Source: Acidaminococcus timonensis (GTDB taxonomy: Bacteria; Bacillota; Negativicutes; Acidaminococcales; Acidaminococcaceae). From it: DNA of 64,000 nt. Of this stretch, positions 53,300 to 62,359 are shown piece after piece. Each line of letters begins with the position of its first letter. Within the stretch, counting starts at the first letter, position 1. The stretch spans positions 272,401-336,400 of the forward strand of contig NZ_FNWH01000004.1 in assembly GCF_900106585.1 (NCBI RefSeq). Direction: 5' to 3'. The notes beneath the pieces are model-generated. The model was not told the DNA's origin. It did no database searches and worked only from the letters and a program-made list of their open reading frames with translations. The position numbers and the translations under genes were made by a program.

Positions 53300-53740
53300 A
53301 TGGCAGTTTTGAATGCGAAAGCAGAAAGCTTCAAGAAATTCGTAGAAAAGAAAGATCCCAAAGCCTTTGTGGTGGATCCCATCGAGAAGGATCCGCTTCA
53401 TACGGTGGTGTTCCGGTCCCATCTGACAGTGGACGGCACGCCTCTGCAGCTGATCGTGGTACTGGATGACAGTGCCTTCGGCATCATCCGGATCCTGCTG
53501 GCCCCCAAGGCCCTGAAGGAAGCCAACAAGGCAGCGCTCATGGACCTGCTGAATACCCTGAACAGCACCTACAAATCCTTTAAGTTCTACATGGATAAGG
53601 AGGATTCCCTGATCCTGGATACCTGCGTGATCTTCCATGACGAACATGTGGACGGCAACATGATGTACGCCCTGTTCCAGATGATCAGCAAGGAACTGGA
53701 TGCCCGGTACAAAGACATCATGAAGACCATCTGGGAATGA
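53300..53740 (+). CDS. YbjN-domain-like protein
   Basis: A 146-residue protein with an alternating fold: FRSHLTVDGTPLQLIVVLDDS, AFGIIRILLAPKALKEANKA, LLNTLNSTYKSFKFYMD, EDSLILDTCVIF and VDGNMMYALFQMI. This is the layout of YbjN/type III-secretion chaperone-like proteins, thought to be protein-interaction modules. Start ATG 53300 follows AAGGAGGAAAACAA. It is monocistronic, with a bidirectional terminator beyond. Five DnaA boxes lie directly upstream, so its expression may respond to DnaA. Confidence 0.72.
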   Translation: MAVLNAKAESFKKFVEKKDPKAFVVDPIEKDPLHTVVFRSHLTVDGTPLQLIVVLDDSAFGIIRILLAPKALKEANKAALMDLLNTLNSTYKSFKFYMDKEDSLILDTCVIFHDEHVDGNMMYALFQMISKELDARYKDIMKTIWE

Positions 53741-53754
53741 GACATTCCATAAAA

Positions 53755-53784
53755 AAGGCCTGCCGCATCAAAGCGGCAGGCCTT
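53755..53784. terminator. Bidirectional terminator
   Basis: AAGGCCTGCCGC and GCGGCAGGCCTT form a 12-bp stem with A6 on the left and T6 on the right, between two converging genes. Confidence 0.92.
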
Positions 53785-54643
53785 TTTTGACGAAACGGAC
53801 GAATTCTTCCATGGCCGGATTGAAGTGCAGGTCCTTGTTCCAGTCCAGGGTGATATAGGCCGGGCGGAACTGGCGCACGGAAATGGGATGCAGGTCCGGT
53901 TCCTGCTGGGCGATTTCCTCGGTCAGGAAACCGGCGGCACCTTCCGACCGGATGTATTCCAGGATGGTGAACACCTGGGTGGTCTGGTGCAGGATCCAGG
54001 GATGGACCCCGCTCTGGGCGAACATGTGGCGGATGTAGGCCGTCTGGTCGAAGTGGTCGGAGAACATGACCAGGGGGGTGTCCTTCAGCTCGGTAAGGTC
54101 GATGGCGTCTTTCCGGGCCAGGGGATGATCCTGGCGGACGAACAGTTTCAGGTAGCTTTTCCGCAGCAGCAGGCAGTGGCTGGGTTCCTCCGGCAGCCGG
54201 TTGGTGACGCACAGGGCAAAGTCGATTTCCTGCCGGTCCAGCAGTTCATACAGGACCTTGGTGGTTTCTTCCACGGTTTCGATGGTGATCTGGGGATGGG
54301 TCTTCAGGAAGGCCCCGTGGATCTGGGGAAACAGGGTGTTTCCCCGCATGGTGGCAATGCCGATGCGGATCAGGGCCTTGCCGGTGCCCAGGGAGTGCAT
54401 CACCTGGCACAGGTTCCGGTACTGGTTCTGGAACTGGCGGGCATGGTCCAGAAGGATCCGCCCCCGGCGGGTCATCTGGATGTTGTTCCGGTTCCGCTGG
54501 AACAGGGCCACGCCACATTCTTCCTCCAGTTCCCGGATGGCCTTGGAGATGCCCGGCTGGGAGATGTGGCATTTTTCGGCGGCTCGGGAAAAGCTGCCGG
54601 TATCGCACACCGCAATGAAGTATTCGATCTGGGTCAGTTTCAT
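53768..54643 (-). CDS. LysR family transcriptional regulator (MleR-like)
   Basis: A 291-residue regulator. N-terminal winged HTH: LTQIEYFIAVCDTGSFSRAA with SQPGISKAIRELEEECGVAL. The effector-binding domain starts near residue 90 (RIGIATMRGNTLFPQIHG). It is divergent from the malolactic-type enzyme, the mleR-mleA arrangement of lactic acid bacteria, so regulation of that enzyme by malate is likely. It could alternatively be a CynR-like general LysR. Confidence 0.87.
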   Translation of the reverse strand: MKLTQIEYFIAVCDTGSFSRAAEKCHISQPGISKAIRELEEECGVALFQRNRNNIQMTRRGRILLDHARQFQNQYRNLCQVMHSLGTGKALIRIGIATMRGNTLFPQIHGAFLKTHPQITIETVEETTKVLYELLDRQEIDFALCVTNRLPEEPSHCLLLRKSYLKLFVRQDHPLARKDAIDLTELKDTPLVMFSDHFDQTAYIRHMFAQSGVHPWILHQTTQVFTILEYIRSEGAAGFLTEEIAQQEPDLHPISVRQFRPAYITLDWNKDLHFNPAMEEFVRFVKKGLPL

Positions 54644-54836
54644 GGTATCCCTCCTTTTTTAATTATAACTCAAAGTTTGGGTCAGTGAAAATAAAGTATT
54701 ATACATTTCCTGTAAAGAACGTTACAATACATTCCAGAAACAAACTTCTTGTGTCGGGCAGGGGCCCTGCCATCCGGGCCTCCTTCCTTTTTTCTGCTGG
54801 AGTGCATTGAATGGTTCAGGTAAAGGAGAGATATCC

Positions 54837-56480
54837 ATGACAACGACGAAACGAGGCTATGATTTACTGAATGATCCTTTTTTGAATAAGGGGACCGCTT
54901 TCACCCGGGAGGAACGGAAAAAGTTCGGCCTGATCGGTATCCTGCCGCCCCAGATCGAAACCATCGAACTGCAGGACCAGCAGGCCTACGACAATTTCTG
55001 TGAACGGCCCAACAAGATGGTGCAGCGCCATTATCTGATGAAACTGTTCAGCCGCAACCGTACCCTGTTCTTCCACCTGTTTTCCCATCATCTGGAAAAA
55101 CTCATGCCCGTCCTGTACGCTCCCGGGGTAGCCGAAAGCGTGAAGCAGTACAGTGAACTGTTCACCACGCCGCAAAATGCGGTGTATCTTTCCATCGATG
55201 CCATGGACGATATCGAGGAATCCCTGAAGAACGGGGCTTCCGGCCGGGATATCCAGCTGATCGTGGTCACGGACGGGGAAAGCATCCTGGGAATCGGTGA
55301 CTGGGGAACCAATGGGGTCAGCATCTCCACCGGCAAGATCCTGGTGTATACGGCAGCCGCCGGCATCGATCCTTCCAAGGTGCTGCCCGTGGTGCTGGAT
55401 GCCGGCACCAACCGGGAAAGCCTGATCCAGGACCCTCTGTACCTGGGCCTGCACCATGGACGGATCAATGACCAACGATATGATGCCTTTGTGGATCGTT
55501 TCATCGAAACGGCGGAAAAACTGTTCCCCCACCTGTATATCCATTTCGAAGACTTTGGCCGGGAAAATGCAGCCCGTCTGCTGAAACGGTATGAAGACAG
55601 ATATGCGGTGTACAACGATGATATCGAGGGGACCGGGGCCGTGACCCTGGCCGCCATCCTGGGGGCCCTGAAAAGCTCCGGACAGAAGATCACGGACCAG
55701 AAATTCGTCTGCTTCGGTGCCGGCACCTCCGGTATGGGGATCGTGGAGCAGGTCTTTGAGGAAATGAAGCTCCAGGGCCTCAGCGAACAGGAAGCCAGAA
55801 ATCGGTTCTATCTGGTGGACAAGCAGGGTCTGCTGTTCGACGATATGGACGACCTGACTCCTCAGCAGAAACCTTTTGCCCGGAAACGCAGCGAATTCGC
55901 CGATGCCGCTTCTCTGGATACCCTGGCTGCTGTGGTCCATGAACTCCATCCCACCATCCTGGTGGGGGCTTCCACCGCTGCCGGTGCCTTTACGAAGGAA
56001 ATCGTCCAAGATATGGCATCCCATACACCCCGGCCCATCATCTTCCCGCTGAGCAATCCGGCTGATCTGGCGGAAGCCAGCGCTGAAGATCTGCTGCACT
56101 GGACCGATGGGAAGGCTTTCGTGGCCACGGGTACGGCCTCCCGGAAAGTGGTGTATCATCACACCATCTTCGATATCGGCCAGGCCAACAACTCCCTGGT
56201 GTTCCCGGGCATGGGGCTGGCTGTTACCGCCTGCCGGGCCAAACGGGTTTCCAAAGGGATGCTGGCTGCTGCAGCCCATGCCCTGGCTGATCTGGTGGAT
56301 AGCAGCAAACCGGGTGCCGCTGTACTGCCGCCGGTGCGGGAAATGGGGAATTTCACCCGGATCCTGGCAGAAAAGGTGATCCGGCAGGCTGTGAAAGAAG
56401 GGCTGAACCAGATTCCTGTGGAGGATCCCGGGAAGGCCATTGCGGCTGTCCACTGGGATGCGGAGTATAAAGACTTATAA
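54837..56480 (+). CDS. Malolactic-type enzyme (malic enzyme family, NAD-dependent)
   Basis: A 547-residue protein. LNDPFLNKGTAFTREERKKF is a classical malic-enzyme start, and the NAD-domain FGAGTSGMGIVEQVFEEM and IGDWGTNGVSISTGK blocks are present. The stretch FYLVDKQGLLFDDMDDLTP and QKPFARKRSEF strongly resembles malolactic enzymes, which turn L-malate into L-lactate and CO2 without releasing pyruvate. NAD-malic enzymes share the fold, so a malic-enzyme reaction is not excluded. ATG 54837 follows AAAGGAGAGATATCC. Divergent LysR gene adjacent. Confidence 0.85.
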   Translation: MTTTKRGYDLLNDPFLNKGTAFTREERKKFGLIGILPPQIETIELQDQQAYDNFCERPNKMVQRHYLMKLFSRNRTLFFHLFSHHLEKLMPVLYAPGVAESVKQYSELFTTPQNAVYLSIDAMDDIEESLKNGASGRDIQLIVVTDGESILGIGDWGTNGVSISTGKILVYTAAAGIDPSKVLPVVLDAGTNRESLIQDPLYLGLHHGRINDQRYDAFVDRFIETAEKLFPHLYIHFEDFGRENAARLLKRYEDRYAVYNDDIEGTGAVTLAAILGALKSSGQKITDQKFVCFGAGTSGMGIVEQVFEEMKLQGLSEQEARNRFYLVDKQGLLFDDMDDLTPQQKPFARKRSEFADAASLDTLAAVVHELHPTILVGASTAAGAFTKEIVQDMASHTPRPIIFPLSNPADLAEASAEDLLHWTDGKAFVATGTASRKVVYHHTIFDIGQANNSLVFPGMGLAVTACRAKRVSKGMLAAAAHALADLVDSSKPGAAVLPPVREMGNFTRILAEKVIRQAVKEGLNQIPVEDPGKAIAAVHWDAEYKDL

Positions 56481-56530
56481 GTGCTGACAGGCGACAGGAC
56501 GCCCTCAGTTACAGATCACTGGATGCAGGG

Positions 56531-56556
56531 AGCCGATGGCAGATTTGCCATCGGCT
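56531..56556 (+). terminator. Terminator of the malolactic-type enzyme gene
   Basis: AGCCGATGGCA and TGCCATCGGCT form an 11-bp stem followed by eight T residues. The rest of 56557-56805 is AT-rich and contains the livK promoter. Confidence 0.92.
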
Positions 56557-56698
56557 TTTTTTTGATGCCAATTTTTGTGAAATCCCACAAATGTTCTTAT
56601 ATAATAGACAAAAATCTATTCATTACATACATTATAAAAAAGTTACATAAAACAACTGTACATTTTTAAAAATGAAATCGTTTTTGTAAAAAAGAGTG

Positions 56699-56727
56699 TT
56701 GCAAAAATGTGAACCAGTGCGTATAAT
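56699..56727 (+). promoter_or_regulatory. livK operon promoter
   Basis: TTGCAA (56699-56704) and TATAAT (56722-56727) are separated by 17 bases, 78 bases upstream of the livK ATG. The segment before it is strongly AT-rich. Confidence 0.8.
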
Positions 56728-56805
56728 GGTCATAAAGCTTGCAGGGCCGACCGGTTCAATGCGGGTCACCAGCAAGGAAATCTCAGGAAAGCAAAGGTGT
56801 TGTTG

Positions 56806-57984
56806 ATGAAAGCATGGAAAAAAGCGGTCGGCGCGCTGGCGATGACAACTCTCGTAGCGTCTATGTTTACCGGCTGCGGCAAGAAAGATGCAGCAAAGAA
56901 AGACAGCGGCAATGAAATCAAGATCGGGGCTCTGTTCGAACTGACCGGCAACGTGGCCAACTACGGCAAATCCACATACAAAGGCGTACAGCTGGCTGTG
57001 GAGCAGATCAACGCCAAGGGTGGCATCAACGGCAAGAAAATCAAACTGGTGGAAGCTGACAACAAATCGGAGCCTTCCGAATCCGGCAACGCGGCCACCA
57101 AGCTGATCACCAAGGATAAAGTGTCCGTCATCATCGGGCCGGCTACCAGCGGCTGCGTATCTGCTGCCACGCCGGTAGTGACCAACAGCAAGATCCCTCT
57201 GATGGCTCCTGTAGCTACGGCTCCCGGCATCACGGTGGATGAAAAAGGCAAGGTCCGTCCGTATATTTTCCGTGCCTGCTTCACGGACCCCTTCCAGGGA
57301 AAACTGATGGCCAAATTTGCCACCGAAACCCTGAAAGTGAAGAATGTGGCGATTTTCTATGATTCCTCCAGTGATTACTCCAAGGGCCTGATGGATGTAT
57401 TCGGCAAGACCCTGGAAGAAAAAGGCGGCAAAGTGGTTGGCAAGGAAGCCTTCCTGGCCAAGGACCAGGACTTCAAGTCCGCACTGACCAAACTGAAAGC
57501 CACCAATCCGGAAGCCCTGTATGTTCCCGGCTACTATGAAGAAGTTTCCAAGATCATCAAACAGGCCCGTGAAGTGGGAATCACCTGCCCGATTCTGGGC
57601 AGTGACGGATGGGATTCTCCCAAACTGGCTGATATCGCCGGCGCGGAAGCCCTGAACGGCACCTACTTCACCAACGCCTACTCCGCACAGGACAAGGATC
57701 CTCATGTACAGCAGTTCATCAAGGACTACAAAGCCAAATTCAACGAAGAACCGGATACCTTCGCCATCCATGGCTATGACGGCACCCTGGCTGTGGCGGA
57801 AGCCATCAAACAGGCCGGTACCGCAGATGGAGCCAAGATTGCCGAAGCCCTGAGCAAGATCAAGGATCTGCAGGTAGCTACGGGCAAATATACCCTGGAT
57901 GAACAGCACAACCCTGTTTCCGGCGGTATCATCATCGAAATGAAAGACGGCAAACAGACCTTCAAACAAAAGATTACGCTGTAA
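56806..57984 (+). CDS. livK: Branched-chain amino acid ABC transporter, substrate-binding lipoprotein
   Basis: A 392-residue lipoprotein. The signal sequence MKAWKKAVGALAMTTLVASM ends with lipobox FTGC, so Cys22 is lipidated at the outer face of the membrane. It then reads IKIGALFELTGNVANYGK and GVQLAVEQINAKGGINGKK, the Leu/Ile/Val-binding protein pattern. The ATG at 56806 is preferred over an in-frame GTG nine bases upstream. It heads livKHMGF. Specificity (Leu/Ile/Val or related) is inferred. Confidence 0.93.
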   Translation: MKAWKKAVGALAMTTLVASMFTGCGKKDAAKKDSGNEIKIGALFELTGNVANYGKSTYKGVQLAVEQINAKGGINGKKIKLVEADNKSEPSESGNAATKLITKDKVSVIIGPATSGCVSAATPVVTNSKIPLMAPVATAPGITVDEKGKVRPYIFRACFTDPFQGKLMAKFATETLKVKNVAIFYDSSSDYSKGLMDVFGKTLEEKGGKVVGKEAFLAKDQDFKSALTKLKATNPEALYVPGYYEEVSKIIKQAREVGITCPILGSDGWDSPKLADIAGAEALNGTYFTNAYSAQDKDPHVQQFIKDYKAKFNEEPDTFAIHGYDGTLAVAEAIKQAGTADGAKIAEALSKIKDLQVATGKYTLDEQHNPVSGGIIIEMKDGKQTFKQKITL

Positions 57985-58054
57985 GCCAAACAATCTGCTG
58001 GCGTCGGATCGGTTTCCGGTCTGACGCCAAACTTTTTCACAAGGAGGGGTGCTC

Positions 58055-58951
58055 ATGAACACAGGATCTTTTGCCCTGCAATTTGTCCAGCAAATTGTCA
58101 ACGGCATTTCCCTGGGCAGCATTTATGCGCTGATTGCCCTGGGATACACCATGATCTACGGGATCATCAAACTGATCAACTTCGCCCACGGTGATATTTA
58201 CATGTTGGGCGCCTATATCGGCTTTGTGGCCATTACGAAAGCCCATCTGCCGTTTCTGCCGGCTCTGATCATTGCTATGGCGGGAGCGGCCCTGGCCGGT
58301 ATCATCATCGAACGGATTGCCTATAAACCCATGCGGAATGCTCCCCGGATTGCGGCTCTGATCACCGCCATCGGTGTATCTTTCTTCCTGGAAAACGGCA
58401 TGATCCTGCTGGTTACGCCCCAGCCACGGACCTTTCCGCCGGTGTTCGCTCCCACGGTGTACCACATCGGGGGCGTGGTGGTGAACAACCAGCAGATCCT
58501 GATCCTGGTCAGTGCCCTGGTGCTGATGCTGGGTCTGACCTATATCGTCAACAGGACCAAGGCCGGGAAGGCCATGCGGGCTGTCAGCTATGATGCCGAT
58601 GCAGCCAAGCTCATGGGCATCGACACCGACCGGGTCATCTCCACCACCTTCGCCCTGGGCTCTGCACTGGCAGCGGCTGCCGGCGTGCTGGTGGGTATCT
58701 ATTACAACTCCATCGATCCCCTCATGGGCATGATGCCCGGTATCAAGGCCTTCATCGCAGCTGTGGTGGGGGGCATCGGGATCCTGCCCGGCGCCATGCT
58801 GGGGGGCATCATCATGGGCCTGGTGGAAGCCATGGTGTCCGGTTTCTTCTCCTCCACCTATCGGGATGCGGCAGCCTTTGCCATCCTGATTTTGATCCTG
58901 CTCATCAAACCCACGGGCCTTTTGGGCAAGAACGTAAAAGAGAAAGTGTAG
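58055..58951 (+). CDS. livH: Branched-chain amino acid ABC transporter permease LivH
   Basis: A 298-residue permease with about eight hydrophobic segments. The family signature QIVNGISLGSIYALIALGYT and YGIIKLINFAHGDIYMLGAY are diagnostic for LivH. ATG at 58055 follows AAGGAGGGGTGCTC. Operon partner of LivM. Confidence 0.96.
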   Translation: MNTGSFALQFVQQIVNGISLGSIYALIALGYTMIYGIIKLINFAHGDIYMLGAYIGFVAITKAHLPFLPALIIAMAGAALAGIIIERIAYKPMRNAPRIAALITAIGVSFFLENGMILLVTPQPRTFPPVFAPTVYHIGGVVVNNQQILILVSALVLMLGLTYIVNRTKAGKAMRAVSYDADAAKLMGIDTDRVISTTFALGSALAAAAGVLVGIYYNSIDPLMGMMPGIKAFIAAVVGGIGILPGAMLGGIIMGLVEAMVSGFFSSTYRDAAAFAILILILLIKPTGLLGKNVKEKV

Positions 58952-59941
58952 GTGATGGCCATGAAGAGTTTGCGAAAAGCATTGCGGAAACAGGACCTGC
59001 TGGGTCTGGCCATCCTGGCTGTGATCTTTGTGGCATTCTATGTGCTCTTCGATGAAGAAATCCTGGACGATTACTGGGAAACCAACGTGATCCTGATCCT
59101 GATCAACATCATCATGAGCGTCAGCCTGAACCTGATCAACGGGCTCACCGGCCAGTTCTCCATCGGCCATGCCGGGTTCATGGCGGTGGGGGCCTACAGT
59201 TCTGCCATCATCACGGTGAAACTGGGGATGGACTTCCCCATCGCCCTGATCGTGGCCACCCTGTCGGCAGCTGTACTGGGCTTTTTGATCGGCGTCCCCA
59301 CCCTGCGGCTGAACGGGGATTATCTGGCCATTGCCACGCTGGGCCTGGGCGAAATCATCCGGATCACCATCTTGAACATCGACTACGTGGGTGGAGCTTC
59401 CGGCTTCATGGGCATTCCCCGTCTGACTACATTCCCCATCGCCTTCTGGATCATGGCTTTTGTACTGTTCTTCATCAAGAACTTCAAGAATTCGGCGGAA
59501 GGCCGTGCCTGTATGGCCATCCGGGAAAATGAGATCGCGGCTGAGACCATGGGAATCAATACCACCAAGTACAAGGTGCTGGCCTTCACCATCGGGGCCG
59601 GATTCGCCGGTACGGCCGGTGCCCTGTTCTCCCATTACTACTACATCGCCCATCCTGCCTCCTTCACCTTCATGCGTTCCTTCGACGTACTGACCATGGT
59701 GGTGCTGGGCGGCCTGGGCTCCATCAGCGGCAGCGTGGCCGGGGCCATCCTGCTGACAGGTATCTCTGCGGCCCTGGCCGATTATCCGGAATGGCGGATG
59801 GTGATCTATTCCATCGTACTGATCGTGCTCATGCTGAACCGGCCGCAAGGCATATTCGGCAACAAGGAACTGAGCCTGAAGATGTTCCATTCTATCAAAC
59901 TGGGAGGTGGCTCTCGTGGCGGAACTGCTCAAAGTGAATAA
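58952..59941 (+). CDS. livM: Branched-chain amino acid ABC transporter permease LivM
   Basis: A 329-residue permease. GQFSIGHAGFMAVGAYSSAI and LRLNGDYLAIATLGLGEIIR are classic LivM segments. It starts directly at the livH stop; the exact codon (GTG 58952, ATG 58955 or ATG 58961) is uncertain. It overlaps livG by about 26 bases. Confidence 0.95.
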   Translation: MMAMKSLRKALRKQDLLGLAILAVIFVAFYVLFDEEILDDYWETNVILILINIIMSVSLNLINGLTGQFSIGHAGFMAVGAYSSAIITVKLGMDFPIALIVATLSAAVLGFLIGVPTLRLNGDYLAIATLGLGEIIRITILNIDYVGGASGFMGIPRLTTFPIAFWIMAFVLFFIKNFKNSAEGRACMAIRENEIAAETMGINTTKYKVLAFTIGAGFAGTAGALFSHYYYIAHPASFTFMRSFDVLTMVVLGGLGSISGSVAGAILLTGISAALADYPEWRMVIYSIVLIVLMLNRPQGIFGNKELSLKMFHSIKLGGGSRGGTAQSE

Positions 59942-60686
59942 CGCATCCATGATCTTTGGCGGCCTGCGCGCCGTGTCCAACCTGACCATGCAGATCGACG
60001 AGGGGGAACTGATCGGCCTGATCGGTCCCAACGGGGCCGGCAAGACCACGGCTTTCAACATGCTCACCGGGGTGTATGAACCCTCCGAAGGGGTCATCAC
60101 CTTCGACGGTCAGAAAATCAATGGGAAGAAACCCTATCAGGTGACCCAGATGGGCATCGCTCGGACTTTCCAGAATATCCGGCTGTTCTCTGAACTGTCC
60201 GTACTGGACAACGTAAAAATCGCCTTCAACAGCCAGGTCCGTTACGGCCTGCTGGAGGCGGTGGGCCGTTTCGGCCGGTACTTCAAGGAAGAAGAAACCA
60301 TCGAGGAAAAAGCCCTGGCCCTGCTGAAAATCTTCCACCTGGAAAAATTCCGGGACGAAATGGCCAGGAACCTTCCCTACGGGGAACAGCGGCGGCTGGA
60401 AATCGCCCGGGCCCTGGCCACCGCTCCCCGGCTGCTGCTGCTGGACGAACCGGCAGCCGGCATGAACCCCCAGGAAACAAAGGAGCTCATGGAAATGATC
60501 CGGTGGATCAAGAAGGAATTCGACCTGAGCATCCTGCTCATTGAACACGATATGCAGCTGGTCATGAATGTGTGCCAGCGGATCTATGTGCTGGAATACG
60601 GCATCTGCATTGCCAATGGCACCCCTGACGAAATCAAGCATAACAAACGGGTCATCAAGGCCTATTTGGGCGAGGAGGTATCCTGA
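59916..60686 (+). CDS. livG: Branched-chain amino acid ABC transporter ATPase LivG
   Basis: A 256-residue ABC ATPase. Walker A GPNGAGKTTAFNMLTGV, Q-loop IARTFQNIRLF, signature YGEQRRLEIARALAT, Walker B LLLLDEPAAGMNP. The GTG at 59916 follows GGGAGGTGGCTCTC; an upstream GTG (59907) is possible. Confidence 0.95.
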   Translation: MAELLKVNNASMIFGGLRAVSNLTMQIDEGELIGLIGPNGAGKTTAFNMLTGVYEPSEGVITFDGQKINGKKPYQVTQMGIARTFQNIRLFSELSVLDNVKIAFNSQVRYGLLEAVGRFGRYFKEEETIEEKALALLKIFHLEKFRDEMARNLPYGEQRRLEIARALATAPRLLLLDEPAAGMNPQETKELMEMIRWIKKEFDLSILLIEHDMQLVMNVCQRIYVLEYGICIANGTPDEIKHNKRVIKAYLGEEVS

Positions 60687-61390
60687 TGCTCTCAATCAAA
60701 AATCTGAACGTATACTATGGGGCCATCCACGCCGTCAAGGATCTGGACATGGAAGTGGGGGACGGGGAAATCGTCACCCTGATCGGTTCCAACGGGGCCG
60801 GTAAATCCACCACCCTGCATACCATTTCCGGGCTGATCAAACCCAAAAGCGGCAGCATTGAATACAAAGGCAACGACATCGTGGGGATCCCGGCCCATAA
60901 ACTGGTGGGCCAGGGCCTGGTGCAGGTTCCGGAAGGGCGGCATGTATTTGCCGAGATGACCGTCATGGAAAACCTGGACATGGGAGCCTACCTGCGGAAG
61001 GATAAGGATGAAGTGGCCCGGGACAAGGAAAAAGTATTCCTGAAATTCCCCCGTCTGAAAGAACGGGTCGGCCAGCTGGCTGGTACACTGTCCGGCGGCG
61101 AGCAGCAGATGCTGGCCATGGGACGGGCTCTTATGAGCCGTCCCCAGCTGCTGCTCCTGGACGAACCGTCCATGGGGCTGGCACCGCTTTTGGTACGGGA
61201 AATCTTCTCCATCATCAAGGAAATCAATGAGGAAGGTACCACCGTCCTTCTGGTGGAACAGAACGCCAATATGGCGTTGTCCATTGCAGATCGGGCGTAT
61301 GTATTGGAAACCGGCCGCGTAGTGCTGTCCGGCAGTGCAGCCGAACTGGCAGCCAGCGAAGCCGTGCAGAAGGCTTATCTGGGCGGCTGA
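60686..61390 (+). CDS. livF: Branched-chain amino acid ABC transporter ATPase LivF
   Basis: A 234-residue ABC ATPase. Walker A GSNGAGKSTTLHTISGL, VPEGRHVFAEMTVMENL, signature LSGGEQQMLAMGRALMS and Walker B LLLLDEPSMGLAPLL are present. Its ATG overlaps the livG stop by one base. Confidence 0.96.
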   Translation: MLSIKNLNVYYGAIHAVKDLDMEVGDGEIVTLIGSNGAGKSTTLHTISGLIKPKSGSIEYKGNDIVGIPAHKLVGQGLVQVPEGRHVFAEMTVMENLDMGAYLRKDKDEVARDKEKVFLKFPRLKERVGQLAGTLSGGEQQMLAMGRALMSRPQLLLLDEPSMGLAPLLVREIFSIIKEINEEGTTVLLVEQNANMALSIADRAYVLETGRVVLSGSAAELAASEAVQKAYLGG

Positions 61391-61405
61391 CAAGGAGGCA
61401 GAAGC

Positions 61406-62074
61406 ATGCAAGTAAAAGATTTGATGACCAAAGTGGTAAAAGTGGTGACGGCGGATCAGTCCCTGCTGGAAATCCGGGAACTGATGCTGAACAACAACCT
61501 GCGCCGGATCCCGGTGGTGGATGAAGACGGCCATCTGAAGGGCATCGTCACCGACGGGGATGTGGCACGGGCAACGCCTTCCGACGCCAGCACCCTGGAC
61601 CGGTATGAAGTGAACACCATCCTGGGCAAATTGAAGGCCAAAGACCTGATGACCAAGGCCGTCATTACGGTCAAAGCCGAAGACGGGGTGGAGACCGCCG
61701 CCTATCTGATGTACAAATTCAAAATCGGGGCTCTGCCCGTGGTGGACGACACCAACAAGGTGGTGGGGATCATCTCCGATACGGATGTGTTCAAGGCTTT
61801 TGTGGACCTGCTGGGCTATGCCAAGACCTCCACGAAGATCACTGTGGATACCCAGGATAAGGTGGGTGTGTTGGCCGACCTGGCTGACATCTTCCGGCAG
61901 CGGGGCGTGAACATCATCTCCGTGCTGGTCCGGAAGATTGGACCGAAACGGGCGGCCATTACGGTACGGGCGGACCTGACCAATGCCATGGATATCATCC
62001 AGACCATCCGGGATGCCGGGTTCGTGATCACCGACATTTCTACGTTGAAAGTAGATGATGCCCATGAAGAATGA
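61406..62074 (+). CDS. CBS-CBS-ACT domain protein (AcuB-like)
   Basis: A 222-residue protein with two CBS domains (about residues 7-60 and 78-135; MTKVVKVVTADQSLLEIREL and MTKAVITVKAEDGVETAAYL) and a C-terminal ACT domain (VDTQDKVGVLADLADIFRQR). CBS domains bind adenine nucleotides and ACT domains bind amino acids, so it may sense cell energy and amino-acid status. It starts 15 bases after livF and likely belongs to the liv operon. ATG follows AAGGAGGCAGAAGC. Confidence 0.88.
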   Translation: MQVKDLMTKVVKVVTADQSLLEIRELMLNNNLRRIPVVDEDGHLKGIVTDGDVARATPSDASTLDRYEVNTILGKLKAKDLMTKAVITVKAEDGVETAAYLMYKFKIGALPVVDDTNKVVGIISDTDVFKAFVDLLGYAKTSTKITVDTQDKVGVLADLADIFRQRGVNIISVLVRKIGPKRAAITVRADLTNAMDIIQTIRDAGFVITDISTLKVDDAHEE

Positions 62075-62264
62075 TATCGAATACAAAGTCGGCGACATTG
62101 TGCGGATGAAGAAAGCCCATCCCTGCGGTTCCTATGAATGGGACGTGCTGCGGGTAGGCATGGACTTCGGCATCAAATGCCGGGGCTGCGGCCATTACGT
62201 ATTGCTGCCCCGGGCCAAGTTCGAAAAAGCGGTACGGGAGGTACTGGTGCATAAAGAGGATTGA
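62064..62264 (+). CDS. DUF951 family small protein
   Basis: A 66-residue protein. The start MKNDIEYKVGDIVRMKKAHP and GFGIKCRGCGHYVLL-type core (here DFGIKCRGCGHYVLLPR, with the CxxC knuckle) fit DUF951. It is widespread in Firmicutes near replication/segregation genes and has no assigned role. Its start overlaps the CBS-ACT gene by about 11 bases; upstream ATGs at 62055/62058 are possible. Confidence 0.85.
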   Translation: MKNDIEYKVGDIVRMKKAHPCGSYEWDVLRVGMDFGIKCRGCGHYVLLPRAKFEKAVREVLVHKED

Positions 62265-62276
62265 CCGGAACGCAAG

Positions 62277-62303
62277 AAGGACTGCTGTCCATCAGCAGTC
62301 CTT
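62277..62303 (+). terminator. Terminator of the liv-CBS-DUF951 unit
   Basis: AAGGACTGCTG and CAGCAGTCCTT form an 11-bp stem followed by TTTTAT. A downstream extended -10 TGGTATAAT (about 62312-62320) probably serves the next gene. Confidence 0.9.
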
Positions 62304-62359
62304 TTTTATGGTATAATGGTCTGGTAAATTCACAGGCCGGAGGGCCGGGGGGTGTCTGT

